This document shows, piece after piece, positions 38,201 to 50,483 of a stretch of 64,000 nucleotides of DNA. This DNA is from Nomia melanderi (lineage: Eukaryota; Arthropoda; Insecta; Hymenoptera; Halictidae): the NCBI RefSeq assembly GCF_051020985.1, contig NC_135009.1, positions 10,300,606-10,364,605 on the forward strand, in the 5' to 3' direction. Under the pieces are notes generated by a model. The model had not been told where the DNA came from. It made no database searches and worked only from the letters and a program-made list of their open reading frames with translations. How positions within the stretch are numbered: position 1 is the first letter of the stretch; each line of letters starts with the position of its first letter. Made by a program: the position numbers and the translations under genes.

Positions 38201-39373
38201 TCGTTAATTCATTGATACGCTCGCTAGCGAATCCATTAATTCTTCGTTTATTGGCCGAGTCGGTTTAATGCACGCTCGATTTGTTTCCCTGTCGGCGGTT
38301 CCCGCGGAAAAACGTCTGGAATTCTTGGGAACCCTTATGGTTGTTCTAGGAATGAATGGCTGATGAAGTGTCACGTTTTTGCCGCGCGGAGTAAACTGTT
38401 CGCTATTGAAACTACCGGTGGTTTTTCACGGGCCGAGATGAGTGGGGAAAGAGCTCGAGGCGTTAACTCGAATTTTCTTCTGTAAATTTTTTTCGTAAAC
38501 GAACTAACATTTTATTCATTTACGTAACTACAATTATCGATGTATTCCCTTTAAAAATTATGAAATTTCTCCGAAACCTCACTCGCGAAAACTGTAAAAA
38601 CTGAATAACTATCATCTCCTCTTTCAAAATTTGGACCGATTCGTGCCAACAATATTTTAAAATCAAGAAGCCCAAACTGCTTCAAGAACCTCAATTTCGC
38701 GATATAAAATAACCATTCCCAAAACATCCCGACGATTGAAAAGATTCTTTTAAATTCTTTTAAAAAGAAGTAAGAAACCTTTAAAAAAAAAAAATTTTTT
38801 TAAAACAGTACACTGAATTCAATTCGGGCGGTCTAAGGAGGACCGTCGATCGACCGTATGGAAGGAGCCACGGAGAGCGCTAATTAAGGTGACAAAAAAT
38901 CCGTCCAAGAGCATGTTACGAATGTTATTAGCCGGACGACGGTAATATCGAATGTGGACGGCGCGATGAGTTCCTGGCGGAGGGACAGGAAACGCCGCGG
39001 TTGCCGGCGGACGGGCCACGGGAGAGGGTGTCGGGAGAATCTCACCGAGAGGGCTATTATTAAAATTGATGTTGCAATGGTAATAAGCGGAATTGCCGGG
39101 TATTAAATTAAATTATTTTAATGCTGCGATCCGGGCGAAGAGGAAGAGAGACAGAGAGAGAAAGAGAGAGTCTCGGGATGGCGGTGGGGGGATATGCGGG
39201 GGATGCTCGGATCTGTCGGAGGAGCGGCTTGTAATATCCACCGCGGATAGCAAGATTGAGCGCGCCAGACGCGGATGAAAGTGCAACAATTTTGTGCGTT
39301 TCGATGTCGAATGACCTTAGCGACCCAACGTCACCGATTACACGCAATGGGCCTGGTGATCGTTTTCGGCCTT
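35228..39373. other. Non-coding stretch including a G-poor block
   Basis: 35480-36170 is GC-rich with overlapping unrecognised frames (152 and 135 codons, minus). 36180-36640 is AT-rich. From 37020 to 37330 the plus strand is strikingly poor in G and rich in A, C and T. An A12/T8 run lies at about 38783-38804. No gene is seen. Confidence 0.4.
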
Positions 39374-39617
39374 TTAACCCCTTGCCCTATGATTTCCTTC
39401 CCAACTGTGATCGATGCTATCATTAATAATTTGCCTGAAAAGAGGAGAAATTAGAGGCGTATTTTATGCGTATGTTTACTCTAAAGTATAATAATTGATC
39501 ACGGAAGAATAATATTCAATTTGAATTCGAAAGAATTGGCTAATATTTGTGTTTGTTCTATTCTATTTGAGATCCCCGGTACGAGTTTTACGCGATGTTA
39601 TAGGGCAAGGGATTTAA
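39374..39617. mobile_element. 244-bp TTAA-flanked MITE
   Basis: The left end is TTAACCCCTTGCCCTATGA. The right end, read inward, is TTAAATCCCTTGCCCTATAA: the block CCCTTGCCCTAT is shared and offset by one base. Both ends carry TTAA. The interior is AT-rich with no open frame of note. Confidence 0.7.
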
Positions 39618-42049
39618 AGAAACGTGTACGCCATTAGTCGAAAATGTGCGGATGTACTCTTTTTAATTATTCGTAGTGGCAAATGTTGTTCCACGAGGAT
39701 TTAAGGTGCTGATTGTACGAACAATACCATATTATGTCAAACGAATGTTTAATATAGAATTTTACTGTTCTCACTGTTTACTCATCAATTACTGTCTTTG
39801 TCACTAGTTAAAAGTGACAGAAAACACATCATCGCAGGTCACATCCTGAACTGCGTATACCATCGATCAGAAGTTCGAAGTCACTCGAACGAGTACACCT
39901 CTACAAGGCAAACATTCGTCTACCAAAGAAAGCTTCGAAAAATTACAACTCCGAAATAGAGAACTTTCCGTCGCGAATTTATTACACGAGAAACAGTAGC
40001 TTCCAATGCGAACCTCTTCCGAGTCATTTATCCAGTACCCCGACACTGACCCCGCAAAACAACTCTCATCCTCGCAGTCGTCGCATTTCCATCGAGCAAC
40101 CCCTTCACAATTTTATATTTCCTCGGGATCGCAATTTTTACGTACAAGCCGCGTATAAAATAAAATGATTTAGATCCCTATCATCCGACGGGAACCCGAC
40201 TCCCTCGCTCGCTCGCTTCGGTACGAGGAAAAAAAAAATCGAAAGACCGGGAAACGGGACGATCAATTTTTTACACCGCGCCGATAAAAAATTCCATTGT
40301 CCGTGACTGGCAACACGGAGAGGATCCTCCGGCCGTTATTAACAGTCGGCGCCACCGGTGTCAGCATTGTTCGATCAATCCGGCAACTTTATCGTCGCGC
40401 GACGTATGTATCGCGTGTGCGTGCGCCGCCACGGAAAACCGAAGTTATTTTCTGCCCGGCCGTGTGGCGGGGGCCCCCGGTGTCAGCCCCGTCCGATTTC
40501 TGTTTTTCTCCCTTTTTCGGGCCCGTTTTTCCTTTTTGCCCCCCTTTCCTCCGCGGATGGAACAGCGGACCGCCTTAGCCGGAAATGGAGCAGAAGCCGT
40601 TCATTAAGGCCGCTCACCGCGCGGTGAGTTTCCTGGGATTGCGATATCGACGGGGACGGGTAGGAACGTTAAATTACGCGATGCTCGGAGGAGACGGAGG
40701 AGCGGGAGCAGGAGAACCAGATACCGGACGCGCATTTATATCGGTGCATTAAGCCTGTGCATCGCGATGCTCCGGCTCGGCCGACGTGTCCTCCCCTATG
40801 GTACGCCAATTGCACGACGATTACGCGAGTACCAACAGCCGTACATAAATCGGCCCGGGATTCGGAAAAATCGAAGGCCCCGGCCTTACACGGCGGGAAA
40901 GAATGGTGACCGTTCGTCCTATCGCGAGCGACCGCTTATTTATCGGAGCGGACTCTCCTCGCAGCGATCGGAGGAATTGTTACGACGATCCGCGAACGCG
41001 GCTGATTCTCGTCGCGCGGTCTACTTGGGTTGTGGACGGTCGCGGTCGTCGGATTTGAATTTCGTTTGAAATCGTTCTGAAGAGTCTGGTATTTTGACGG
41101 TGAAATTTGAAGCTTGTCGACGAGAGATGTGCACGCTAACTGTTGGTAAAGGTTTCTAATTTTGGATTTTCAATTGGAAATTCGATTTTGTTTCTGAAGT
41201 TTCTGTTTTCGTCTGGAAGTATGTTGCGATGTTGAAACTGGTCATGTTGAAGGGCTTATTTGAGATTTGATATTCCGAGCTTTTATTTCGTAGAATTCGA
41301 GACTGAAGAAACCTGAGTATTCAGCGTAAAAGATTGGTTCTTAGGGAATTCAATTTAGAAACTCATCGAAGTGTTTAACTCTACCTTTCTCGAGTATCTT
41401 TTCACTATTAGATAATTCCGCAAATCGTTCATTCCAATATGCAAACTAACCCACAATCTAATCAGTGGAGCGATGAATAAAATGTATTCGCTCAAAGCTC
41501 GATCTATGCATCCCAGAGTATAATTCTGTCATGCAAATTCCCACCCGCTAAATGCTTCGATGCAACGCCGTGAAATCAACGATAATTCACAACGAAATCT
41601 GACAAACTATGGCTCGCAAACGAGCCCACAAGCTGCCAACAAAATCCGTGGCTCGGAGGACCGAGAATCCGAGCCGAAAAATTGAGAAAAAAGGGGCGAA
41701 CGGAGGAGTCCCGCGAAAAAAGAATCCACCCGTTCCCCGGGGGCCGCGAGGGGAGCTGGCGAGAGTCGCGTCTGCGGCCGGGGAACGTTTTGGCTGAAAC
41801 ATTGATTTCGCAGACACGCCTCTACCCGCGGCTGAAAATATTCTTACGTGCCTTTCACCGGCGGGCAAGAACACTCTCAGTTATATCCGTGGGCTTGTAG
41901 GTACACGAGCTTACAGCCAGCCACTCTGCATGCCTACATAAATTTACTGGCACGTCAGGACGTGTTAGCATTATTACGTGTGTCGAGGGAATACCGATCC
42001 GGCCGACACTTTTTCCCCGTCCTTGCACTCGCGCGAATCTTGGCGTGTA
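39618..42049. other. Non-coding stretch
   Basis: AT-rich to about 40180, GC-rich at 40200-41050, then a T/G-rich, C-poor block at 41090-41330. Frames of 93-100 codons in the GC-rich part are unrecognised. No gene is seen. Confidence 0.4.
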
Positions 42050-42420
42050 CGGAGGAGGAAGAAGAGGAAGAAGGAGAAGGATATGCTGAAGAAGAAGACG
42101 ATAAAGGGAAGAAGAAGAAAAAAGGGGATGAAAAAGATGCCGAAGAAGGAAAAGACGACGAGAGAGAACAAGCTGGAAAAAGAATACGAACAGGAGAAGA
42201 ATAAGCTGGAAAAGGAAGACCAAAGAAAGGCGATGAAGAAGAAAAGAAAACGAAAAGAAAGACGATGAAGAACAAGATGAAGAAGAAAAAGAAGAAAAAC
42301 TAGACAAGGTAGAACTAGAAGAAGAAGCGGTTGAACTAGAATTAAAAGAAGACGACGATGAAGGAGAAAAAGGTGAAGAAATAAGACGAAAAGGAAGACG
42401 ATGATGAAGAAGGTGACCCG
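42050..42420 (+). repeat. Long GA/GAA-rich low-complexity tract
   Basis: About 370 bp of almost pure purine on the plus strand, built from gaa, gag, aag and gat units. It keeps several frames open on both strands: K/E-rich on plus, L/F/S-rich on minus. The frames stay open because of composition, not coding. It is the longest simple-sequence tract in the window. Confidence 0.8.
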
Positions 42421-45400
42421 ACCCGGAGCAGCCCAGCTACATTCACCGCCGGCGCTCCAACACCGTTTCAACCGTCGCCCCGACGGCGACGCGTCGAATG
42501 CCCGCCGGTAAACCTCTCGCGGACAGATGGTAGCGGGATCGCGTTACAGAAATTGCCAATTACCTATAACATGCAATTTCTACCTGCTCGCTCGCTGCTC
42601 CCTCTTCTTCTTCCTTGCTCTTTACCGCCCTTTCTTTCTGTCACTGCTGGTCTACTGTCGTATTAATCCGCGACGCGCTGCTCTCGCGCTCTGCCCTGGG
42701 AAAGTACACACATTCCGATGATGAACCTTCTGGACGGTTACGATCATCATTGGTATTCTAGGTGAACGCGGAAAGTGTGTCTCTAAAGAGTCCCTAGGCG
42801 GTTCTGATGTCTCGAGGTCATGTGGAACAGTGATGGATACTGTCGATAATTCCAGTGTTCGATAAAGTGTACATACACATTTTTATTATTCTCCTATTAG
42901 TTTGAGTTTCGAAAGAAATGAAACTTTTTAGGAGGAAGGAAACCTATCACGGTACGTGTCAGTTCTTGGAAGAAGACTGTTCTGCTCGTGAGAGTTTAAC
43001 TACATCTCAAAAATCACTGGATGTTTGATTTTTGATAAGTCATTTCTTCGAACATTATAAATACAAGAAATTCGTATATGCTGTTATGTAGGTATGCATG
43101 TACGTTAGCATTTACCAGGAAAGCGCTAGTCAGTAATTGCGTGAATGGTCGCCATAAATCTTCCAAAGGTTACATACCAGGAGAAGGGGATCAGAGAAGA
43201 ACTACGCGGTGAAACAGAGTAGTCGGTGGACTAAACCTGACACAATCAATAAGACCCTCGTTCAATATTCATACTTACTTAATTGCGTTCCTATCCACTG
43301 TACCGTGAATCCCCGTGCTAGTGAGGACACCTGCTGCGTGAAATCTCTCTAAATGCAGTCCGTTAGGTCCACCTGGTCTCTATTCCCTCCGGTTATGAGA
43401 AGCCAGAATGGTCTCTAATGTACGGTGGACCCATAACGCTGACGCAAGAGGTATAATGTGCCCGTAAAATTGACCACCAACTAAACTTTGCATGAAACGA
43501 ACCGTGTAGAGGGGTAGACGACCCAGCGAGCCATAAACGGAAGCTCCTTTCGCGGATCCGGGTCATCTTGAACATATCGACCCAGGATAGTCTTCGATAT
43601 TCCAGCAACTTTCAGCACCACGTGTCACTTTTTTACTGTTATGCCGCTCCTTTTTTGACCATCGAACTCAAGCTTCCCTTTATGGTTTTATTGTAGAGGG
43701 TCCGGTCGTATTTCTTCGCAAAGAACACTCTTTCGTAGAAAAGAAAGGGTAAGAGAGTATAAATCCGATGAAAAGCGACGGAAGGAAAGGTTCAAGTCAA
43801 AAATACGTCCTTCAACTTTTAAATAAGGAAAACAATATATTTCATTCTAACTACCTTCTTTTTGTAAATGTTATTACTAACTTCACTGTTACCATTACTT
43901 CAATCCTATTTCATTATCATCGCTATCCAACTCGACCTTCAATCTCCAATTCAGAAAGAAACTTCCAACCCTCCGCAACTTCCCCGAATACCCTCAAAAG
44001 ATGACGTTTTCTTCGTACCAGAAACGTTCCACAGAAGATTTCCCGAATCTATTCCATCTGAAAGAGGGAAGGGGGACTCGCGCACGCGCCTGACCCGATT
44101 CGATCCCCGAGTCGCCGGCTAATCGCGCGCATCGTGCCTGGGAGTAACAGCAGAGCAAAGAGGGAGGAGATCGAGAACGAGAGCGAGCCAGGCAGCGGTG
44201 ACTCGTTTAATATTGATGAGATTGGGCGCAACGACGGTTAGAGTTATGCGGAATAATTAGTAGCCGTGATAAGTGGCCAATAATCAGGGTACAAAGGAGG
44301 AAGTGTGCAGAACGAGGATCATAGACCGTGGAATCAATTTATGTGCGGGTAATGGCCCGCGCGAGCTTGTCCCTTAGCGTCTAGTAGCCCGGAAGGTGTT
44401 CCGCGCGGCGCGCAGAGGCCCGAGGTACCTCTGTGTAAGCGTTCATTTGTGTGACAACATTAAATTAGCGAGGCGCGATAAACTGGTGTATAAACTGCGC
44501 TTAATTCAAGACTACCACGAAACCTGGCTTGAACCGGAGGCCCGAGGGACAACTATCCCCAGATATTTAGTGGTGCTTCCAGATAAGATCGAGTATCGAT
44601 TCGCGACTATTAAAGCTTGCTTCTCGCGTGCAGGCAGACGTTAATATCGCTGCCCGATGGATATTTGCAGGGAAACGGGCGATGAAAGAAGAGACCGGGG
44701 AGAACGAAGAAAACGAGGAGAGAAACCATGTAACCTGGTATTGACTTTTGCGACGTCGGTAAAACGCATCGATCATCGGGCTCATTCGACGGACCAGTTT
44801 CGTGCGGGCGAAGCCTACGGGCGCAGCGGGAACCGCGCGTTTATCATTTAATGACTCCGACTTTTGCCCGGGGAAGGGATCCCACCGGTAGTCGCTGCAG
44901 GGAAGTTAACGTATCATTCAACCGCGTATGAAATTACCCGGCAAAAACCTGGAAGCCTCGTAATTGGCATTAAAGATATTAGGCTAAAGTGTGCTACCTC
45001 GGGAGCGGAACGAAGGGACTGATACTGTAATCGGTTTCACGGCGAGAGCACCGATTTGTCTTCTGCTATAGGAGCTCGTCGATGTCGCCATTTTACGATC
45101 GTTCCGATAAAGGACTTCTATCTGGCCTGCCTTACTCCACGTCTTTTATGCTCCCTTCGGAGCTTCTGCTCAGAGAACCGGGAGCCATTGCAAATGTGGC
45201 TCTATGCTTTATAGGTTTATATTAGTGGTTCCCATTGCGAGCTTATAGACAGACGTACTTTGTACGAAACGCGGTTATAGTCGACGCATTTTGTGTATTT
45301 GCTGTATCGCGTTGTATTCTGTGAAGCTTCGAAGTACTTTTGAAGAGATTATTAAATATTGATAGAAACGATAAGCTTCATTCTGAGAATTATTGTTACG

Positions 45401-46969
45401 GAGGTCGACGAAATATTCTCGTGGATATCGCAGAAGTATAGATACTCGTACAACTGACTTATATTTTAGAACACTCATCAACGAACCAATATACTCAATA
45501 ATAATTCCTCCGTATAAGCATTCGAAAATACAATTCTATCGTCCAATAATTCCAGCGTCGAGTAACTACCGGAAACCCAGGCTCACCAGGTCAAAGCATC
45601 TCGAAACACCTAATCCGCGAACACTAACATTCACTTTTCACATCCACCGAACGAGCCGTATTTCCGGAACCATCCGCTCTCCGAGAAGAGAAAAAGAAGA
45701 AAGGCCCGAACACCATTTATCCGAGATGAGCACCCTCGACCGCGCCGAACGTTCGACGGAAAGTGCTCAATTTAAATACACCGCTCCCCGCCGCGCGTTT
45801 CGCTATCGACAAATCTCCGTGCTCCGCGAAGCGCGCGCGATTATTTGCTCACAAGCGTGCTCGAGAGTCAATAATCTCGATGGGAAGCAGCGGAGAAAGA
45901 AAGAGAGAAAGAGAGAGAGAGAGAGTGAAACGCCGGTGCCCCGTCTCCCGCGAATTATTCTTCAAACACATGGGGGGCGCCTGCCCGAGGGGCTCCGCCG
46001 CTGATATTCGCAGGCCCGAAAACTTCGCCCTGTTGATTTGCGAGCAGCCGAGGGGGGCCGCTTTTTGCTCGTTCATCTCCTATCCCCCTGTCCCCGACAA
46101 TTAAATCTCGAAGAGAGAAAAAAGGGGGACAAAGGAAATTATGCAGCGGAGCGGCGCATAATTCCTCGTTGCGCCCGATACACGGAGGGAAGCCCTCGAG
46201 TGAATTCCTCCGCGGACAAGGAGGTCGCGAAAAAAAGACCGGGGGAGCGTGGAACGCGAGTTTCGCGGCTCGTGCTAATAACAGCTGATCATACCCCCCT
46301 TTATTCGGGGCGTCGCTTCGGTTCCTCCGGCCGGCATTCCCGGCGAGCCACTGTCATTAGGGCATCCCCCCGTTACGTCTCGTTTACCCAGGTATGCGTT
46401 AATTCGCCGCCGCGGACAACACGCAAAAAGGAGGCACGGCACCCATCCCGGGGGTCCGTCCGGTTTGCAGGTCCGCTTGTTCAAGACGTTCGCCAACTGC
46501 GCCTCGTAAAAAGCGGTATCTTTTCCGGGTGCACGGATCCCGGTCCTCAACGGGACCTGGACGTTTCGTTTGTGCCGGAGGTGGTCGTCGAAAACATGGA
46601 CTCCACTTATTGGCCGTTTATCAGTTGATTGTTGGGAATGCCTAATTGGTCAGTTCTTATTCGGTCTCGTCTTGTTCTTGATTTACTGTTTGTCAATGAA
46701 GTTACTAGGTAGTATAGTAAACAATCAAATTTTGAGTACGTCTCGAGAGATTCTTCTTACCTGTGTTCTGTTCCTATCAAGCTGTAGATGGATAATACTA
46801 GTTTTAGAGAAAGGAGAACTGAAGGATGAGGACAAGGGTAAGCGTTTATAAGAGGATCTAGCGACTTTTTTCTGCTCATTTGGGGATGTGTAGTGGCTAA
46901 TGGAGCGATTTTTGTTCTGGAAATTACGTTTGCCGATTTATATAAGGCTTGCATTTGTTTGGGGGTTGT
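42421..46969. other. Non-coding stretch, GC-rich toward the right
   Basis: 43000-43900 is mixed. 44050-44900 and 45650-46560 are GC-rich and carry unrecognised frames (203 codons at 45393..46004 plus, 196 at 46038..46628 plus). They lack domains and clear splice context. A GA microsatellite lies at 45893..45927. Confidence 0.4.
45893..45927. repeat. (GA)n-rich microsatellite
   Basis: gagaaagaaagagagaaag followed by an uninterrupted GA run. Confidence 0.85.
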
Positions 46970-47271
46970 TTAACCCTGTGGCAACGGCAGAATTTTTCGT
47001 CAACGCATATTTCGAAAAAAGTGTATTGAAACCATCGAAACACTGAATTGAAGTAAATTAAACCAATCTGAAATAATCACGTTTACATAACGTATGACTA
47101 ACGCAAGATGTAATTGTTAAATTAGAATTCACTTATGCCAGATAATTACCTACAGATAATTACTTAATTACCTAAGGTAATAACATTTTACGAGCGTTTA
47201 TTGGCGCCAACAGTACACCGAAACCAAACTTTTCAAGCGCCTTTAGGCGTCAACAGTAGCCAAGGGGTTAA
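46970..47271. mobile_element. 302-bp TTAA-flanked MITE
   Basis: The left end is TTAACCCTGTGGCAACGGC. The right end, read inward, is TTAACCCCTTGGCTACTG. The TTAACCC, TGGC and AC blocks agree in register. Near the right end ggcgccaacagtacacc (47203) and ggcgtcaacagtagcc (47246) form a subterminal direct repeat. The interior is AT-rich and non-coding. Confidence 0.65.
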
Positions 47272-49067
47272 GTAGAAATGGTGAGCAATGAATATACACG
47301 GTAGCCTTCTTCAAGTAAATATTTACCTGCGCTAGAAGACGATCGATGAAACCGTGCGAGAGCTGTTGCCGAGTATGCTTCGTTTCCGGGAAATTTCAGA
47401 TTAACTGTACTAATGCGTCTGTTCATTGCTTACCGTTTCTACTTCAACTATGTTACTCGAACACATGCGTTTACGTAACCTTCCAATTTATACGTTCGCA
47501 TAGGATCAAGATTACATTGTTATTTCAGGTATAATTTCATATTGTGCAATTATGACACATCGGATAAGCATAAATACGCATACCTTTCGACGATTACTTT
47601 ATTCCACGAGTTTATGGTTCAAAAATCTAGCACAAGTTGATAGAAAACAGCGGTGTGACCGACTAGCACAAGAACATTCGACTTAAAAACTAAGCAAGCC
47701 GCGGTTGTGGAGCAGTACCCGAGCAACCTCGTACATTACTATGTTAAGCTTAATTAGGGTTGATTTACGCCAGCGGGTCGGTCACGGTACGGTCGCTCCT
47801 TAGACGAGCTAATGCGGTCCAATTTTCACGCAACCACGGCGTGACTAGACGTTCACACGCACGCAAATCGATCTTCCTGTTGGGCATTAAAAGAAAGACT
47901 GACGTGGCGTCTTAGGATCGAGGACAAAAACAACTTGAATCCTTACAGTTTGCTCGGAAAGCCACAGAAATTTAGACAGAATCCAAACACGAAGTACGAA
48001 AATAAGAGGGGTACTATTAACCTATTCACTCATCCTACAAGTAAGATCTTTTTACACTAACTTCTACCGTAAAAACTGAATACCTGAGTATTTTCAATCG
48101 CCAGAATACTATCCAACATTGTGTACAACCTCCCCTCATTTCTCAATTAATCTTTTTAATACCATTCCCCAATGGCACTAAACACCTTGCAAACTAAAAT
48201 AAGAAACAACGTCACTTATAGGATGACCTAATACAATTAGAAAATGTTTGCCATTTCGAAGTGGCAGTAAAAAAAAGTACAAAAAAGAAAAACAAGAAAC
48301 ATTATTTACGAAATGATCAAATATAATTGAAAAATCATTTTCATACCATAAACACTGCACACTCAATACTTCCTACATCTCGTATCCCGTGTACCCTCTA
48401 TACTTTCAAGTTTCCCATGAATGCATACAAATTCCATGCGATAACGCTAGCAACGCGTCAAGTTCGCGGCAACAGGGCGGAAGTGTCGTCGAAGGGCGTC
48501 GAGGGGCGGTTTCAGGATATAATTTTAGGCGCGTGCTACGAAGCGCGTCCGAGCGAGGAAATAAGCGACGTCCTGCCGCGGAGCCGTGGCTTCGAGGCAT
48601 TTCCAAACAGAGAGAGAGAGAGAGAGAGAGAAATAGAGAAGAGAGCGAGCTGCAGCGTCGTTCGCGGTTTATTATTAATAGGACGATAAGATCGCGAAGC
48701 ATTACGCGAAACACACAGCTCGTCAAGCCGTAACTGGTTCCGTGCCGAAGATAGAGTCCCTCATCTATCTCCGGCGACACGCGGCCGCGGGAACACGGCC
48801 GGGCAGGGGTGCGCAACCTCCGTGGCCGCGCCTTCCCGCGGGGAAGGAAAGCTAGGAAACCGCGACCGCTTCCCCCGCGGGGAGAGGGGAGTCGGCGCAA
48901 CGCCAGGTGGGAAAATGACGGATGTCACTGCATTAGGGACGGCGCCGCGCGCGTACACCGACGCAACAGAGATTATGCGATCTCGGCCGGCTACTATAGC
49001 TTGGATCGGACAAGTGGAGGCGGATCGCCGTGATTGAGCGATGATTCGTAAAATTTGATAATTGTTA
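47272..49067. other. Non-coding stretch with GA microsatellite
   Basis: AT-rich to 48400 (the plus strand is G-poor at 48040-48200), GC-rich at 48440-49030 with overlapping unrecognised frames (up to 164 codons, minus). A GA run lies at 48610..48632. No gene is seen. Confidence 0.4.
48610..48632. repeat. (GA)n microsatellite
   Basis: About eleven AG units. Confidence 0.9.
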
Positions 49068-49385
49068 GATCGGCAGATTGTGCAACTGGAAAATCGTGGG
49101 ACTGAGGGGTTGAGATACATTAGGAGGTGAGATTGATGGATTGTGATTGAGGAAAAATTTAGAGGTTGAAAGGGGTAAGGGGGTTAGAAAGTGAGTTTGG
49201 TGAATTAAGAAATTGGACGATTGTGAGATCGGCGGATTGTAGAACTGGAAAATTGTGGGATCGAGAGATGATATTGGGAAGTAAGGTGAATTGTGATTGT
49301 AAAATGAAAGATTGTAAGGTTAAGAGGGATAACGGAAGTAGAAGGTTAGTTTGACAAATTAGGAAATTGAAAATGAATGAGTGAA
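49068..49385. repeat. Diverged 159-bp tandem duplication
   Basis: The segment starting gatcggcagattgtgcaact at 49068 recurs at 49227 as gatcggcggattgtagaact. Similarity continues through most of the unit, with indels in the middle. Both copies are G-rich and C-poor on the plus strand. The overlapping 62-codon frame is not coding. Confidence 0.6.
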
Positions 49386-50210
49386 AATTTCACTTTATAC
49401 AAATTTCAATCTGCGATTGTTTAAAACAATAATATCTTACACAGAATTCTTTTTCGTTGTCTTCCACTAATAAATAAACAAACGGGAGAAGAGCAGACCT
49501 CAGCCTTGAAAAAGAAAAAGATAATATTCGGGTAATACCTGTTCGTTCGTAGCTGTTCGAATCATCGGAGGATTAGGTTAAAGATTACTTCTTCGGTCAA
49601 ATCGAGCTCGCGCGATAATCGTAGGAAGAGCGATTAATTTAACGAGCACTCTGCCGCAGCGCAAATCAGAAATGTGTGCTTCAGCGTACGAAAACACTTC
49701 CTACGTACTTCTTTCGGCATCGAGAACTCTAAACGCTCTCCTAATTGTCCCTTGCAAACCGAGAATTATTTTGCTTCGCCAGGATCTCGTCTTCCCGTTA
49801 TCCATCCCCCACCAACGTGCACGCGTACAGAGCTAAATAAAATTTAATTCGAAACTGTCTCCAACGAACGTCACGCAATGTACAAATAAAATCATTCGAC
49901 TGAAAGCGAAAGTTCGATAGATAAAACACTTTCATTGAAGCACGCTAAACGTAAACCATTTAAAAAATTGGAATATTAAATGGAGATAATGTTAAATGAT
50001 ATTGAATTAAATATTCTACTGCGATAAAAGCGAAACATAGAAATGAATATTATTTGTACAACTCAACGATAATTGTAATATTTTAGTTTAAAGTTTTTAC
50101 CCTAACAAGAACAAAGTCAACTGTATGTGCAATGTGTATTTGAAATTTGTAAGTAAATTTGAGAATTAAAATATTTTTCGATTTGTTATCGGACCGTCTT
50201 AAGTGGTTAA
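49386..50210. other. AT-rich non-coding DNA
   Basis: No frame, repeat or RNA gene recognised. It ends at the GC-rich island below. Confidence 0.5.
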
Positions 50211-50483
50211 TTGTGTATCGTTTTATATACCGTTGCCTCCAGTTCTGCGTGCACTCGCGCGCAAAGAACGATCGTGGCAGCGTCATCGGTTGGCAGTCCC
50301 GTCCGCGGCAAGAATTTACGAAAAAAACTGGAGTCAGTTTTTAGCGGCCTTGCCAAGGCTGTCGCGTTCTCGGAAACGGTGGTAGCGACCAGCAAAAATC
50401 TCGTGGAAGACGTGACAACGCCGATCGGCCTGAGGACTTATTGCGCGGACGCTTTGATCGGCCTCGCCACTCTTTTGCGATAA
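50211..50483 (+). CDS. Unrecognised 90-codon open frame in a GC-rich island (possible terminal exon)
   Basis: A frame with no internal ATG runs from just after a stop (50208-50210) to a TAA at 50484. It sits in a roughly 330-bp GC-rich island within AT-rich DNA on both sides, the look of an isolated exon. Third codon positions are mostly G or C in the second half. The peptide has an amphipathic, protein-like texture (KKLESVFSGLAKAVAF, then KNLVEDVTTPIGLRTY). A pyrimidine-containing acceptor (gttgcctccag) near 50242 could start a 3' terminal exon. Against this, the minus strand is also open, and I recognise no family. It may equally be a chance frame. Confidence 0.2.
   Translation: MCIVLYTVASSSACTRAQRTIVAASSVGSPVRGKNLRKKLESVFSGLAKAVAFSETVVATSKNLVEDVTTPIGLRTYCADALIGLATLLR

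Noticed and set aside
43390..43620. Region around a 71-codon minus frame as a transposase or gene remnant
   Set aside because: No catalytic motif, no terminal repeats and no recognisable family.
45393..46628. Two plus-strand frames of 203 and 196 codons
   Set aside because: R/S/P-rich peptides with no family pattern, crossing a GA microsatellite; no convincing splice or start context.
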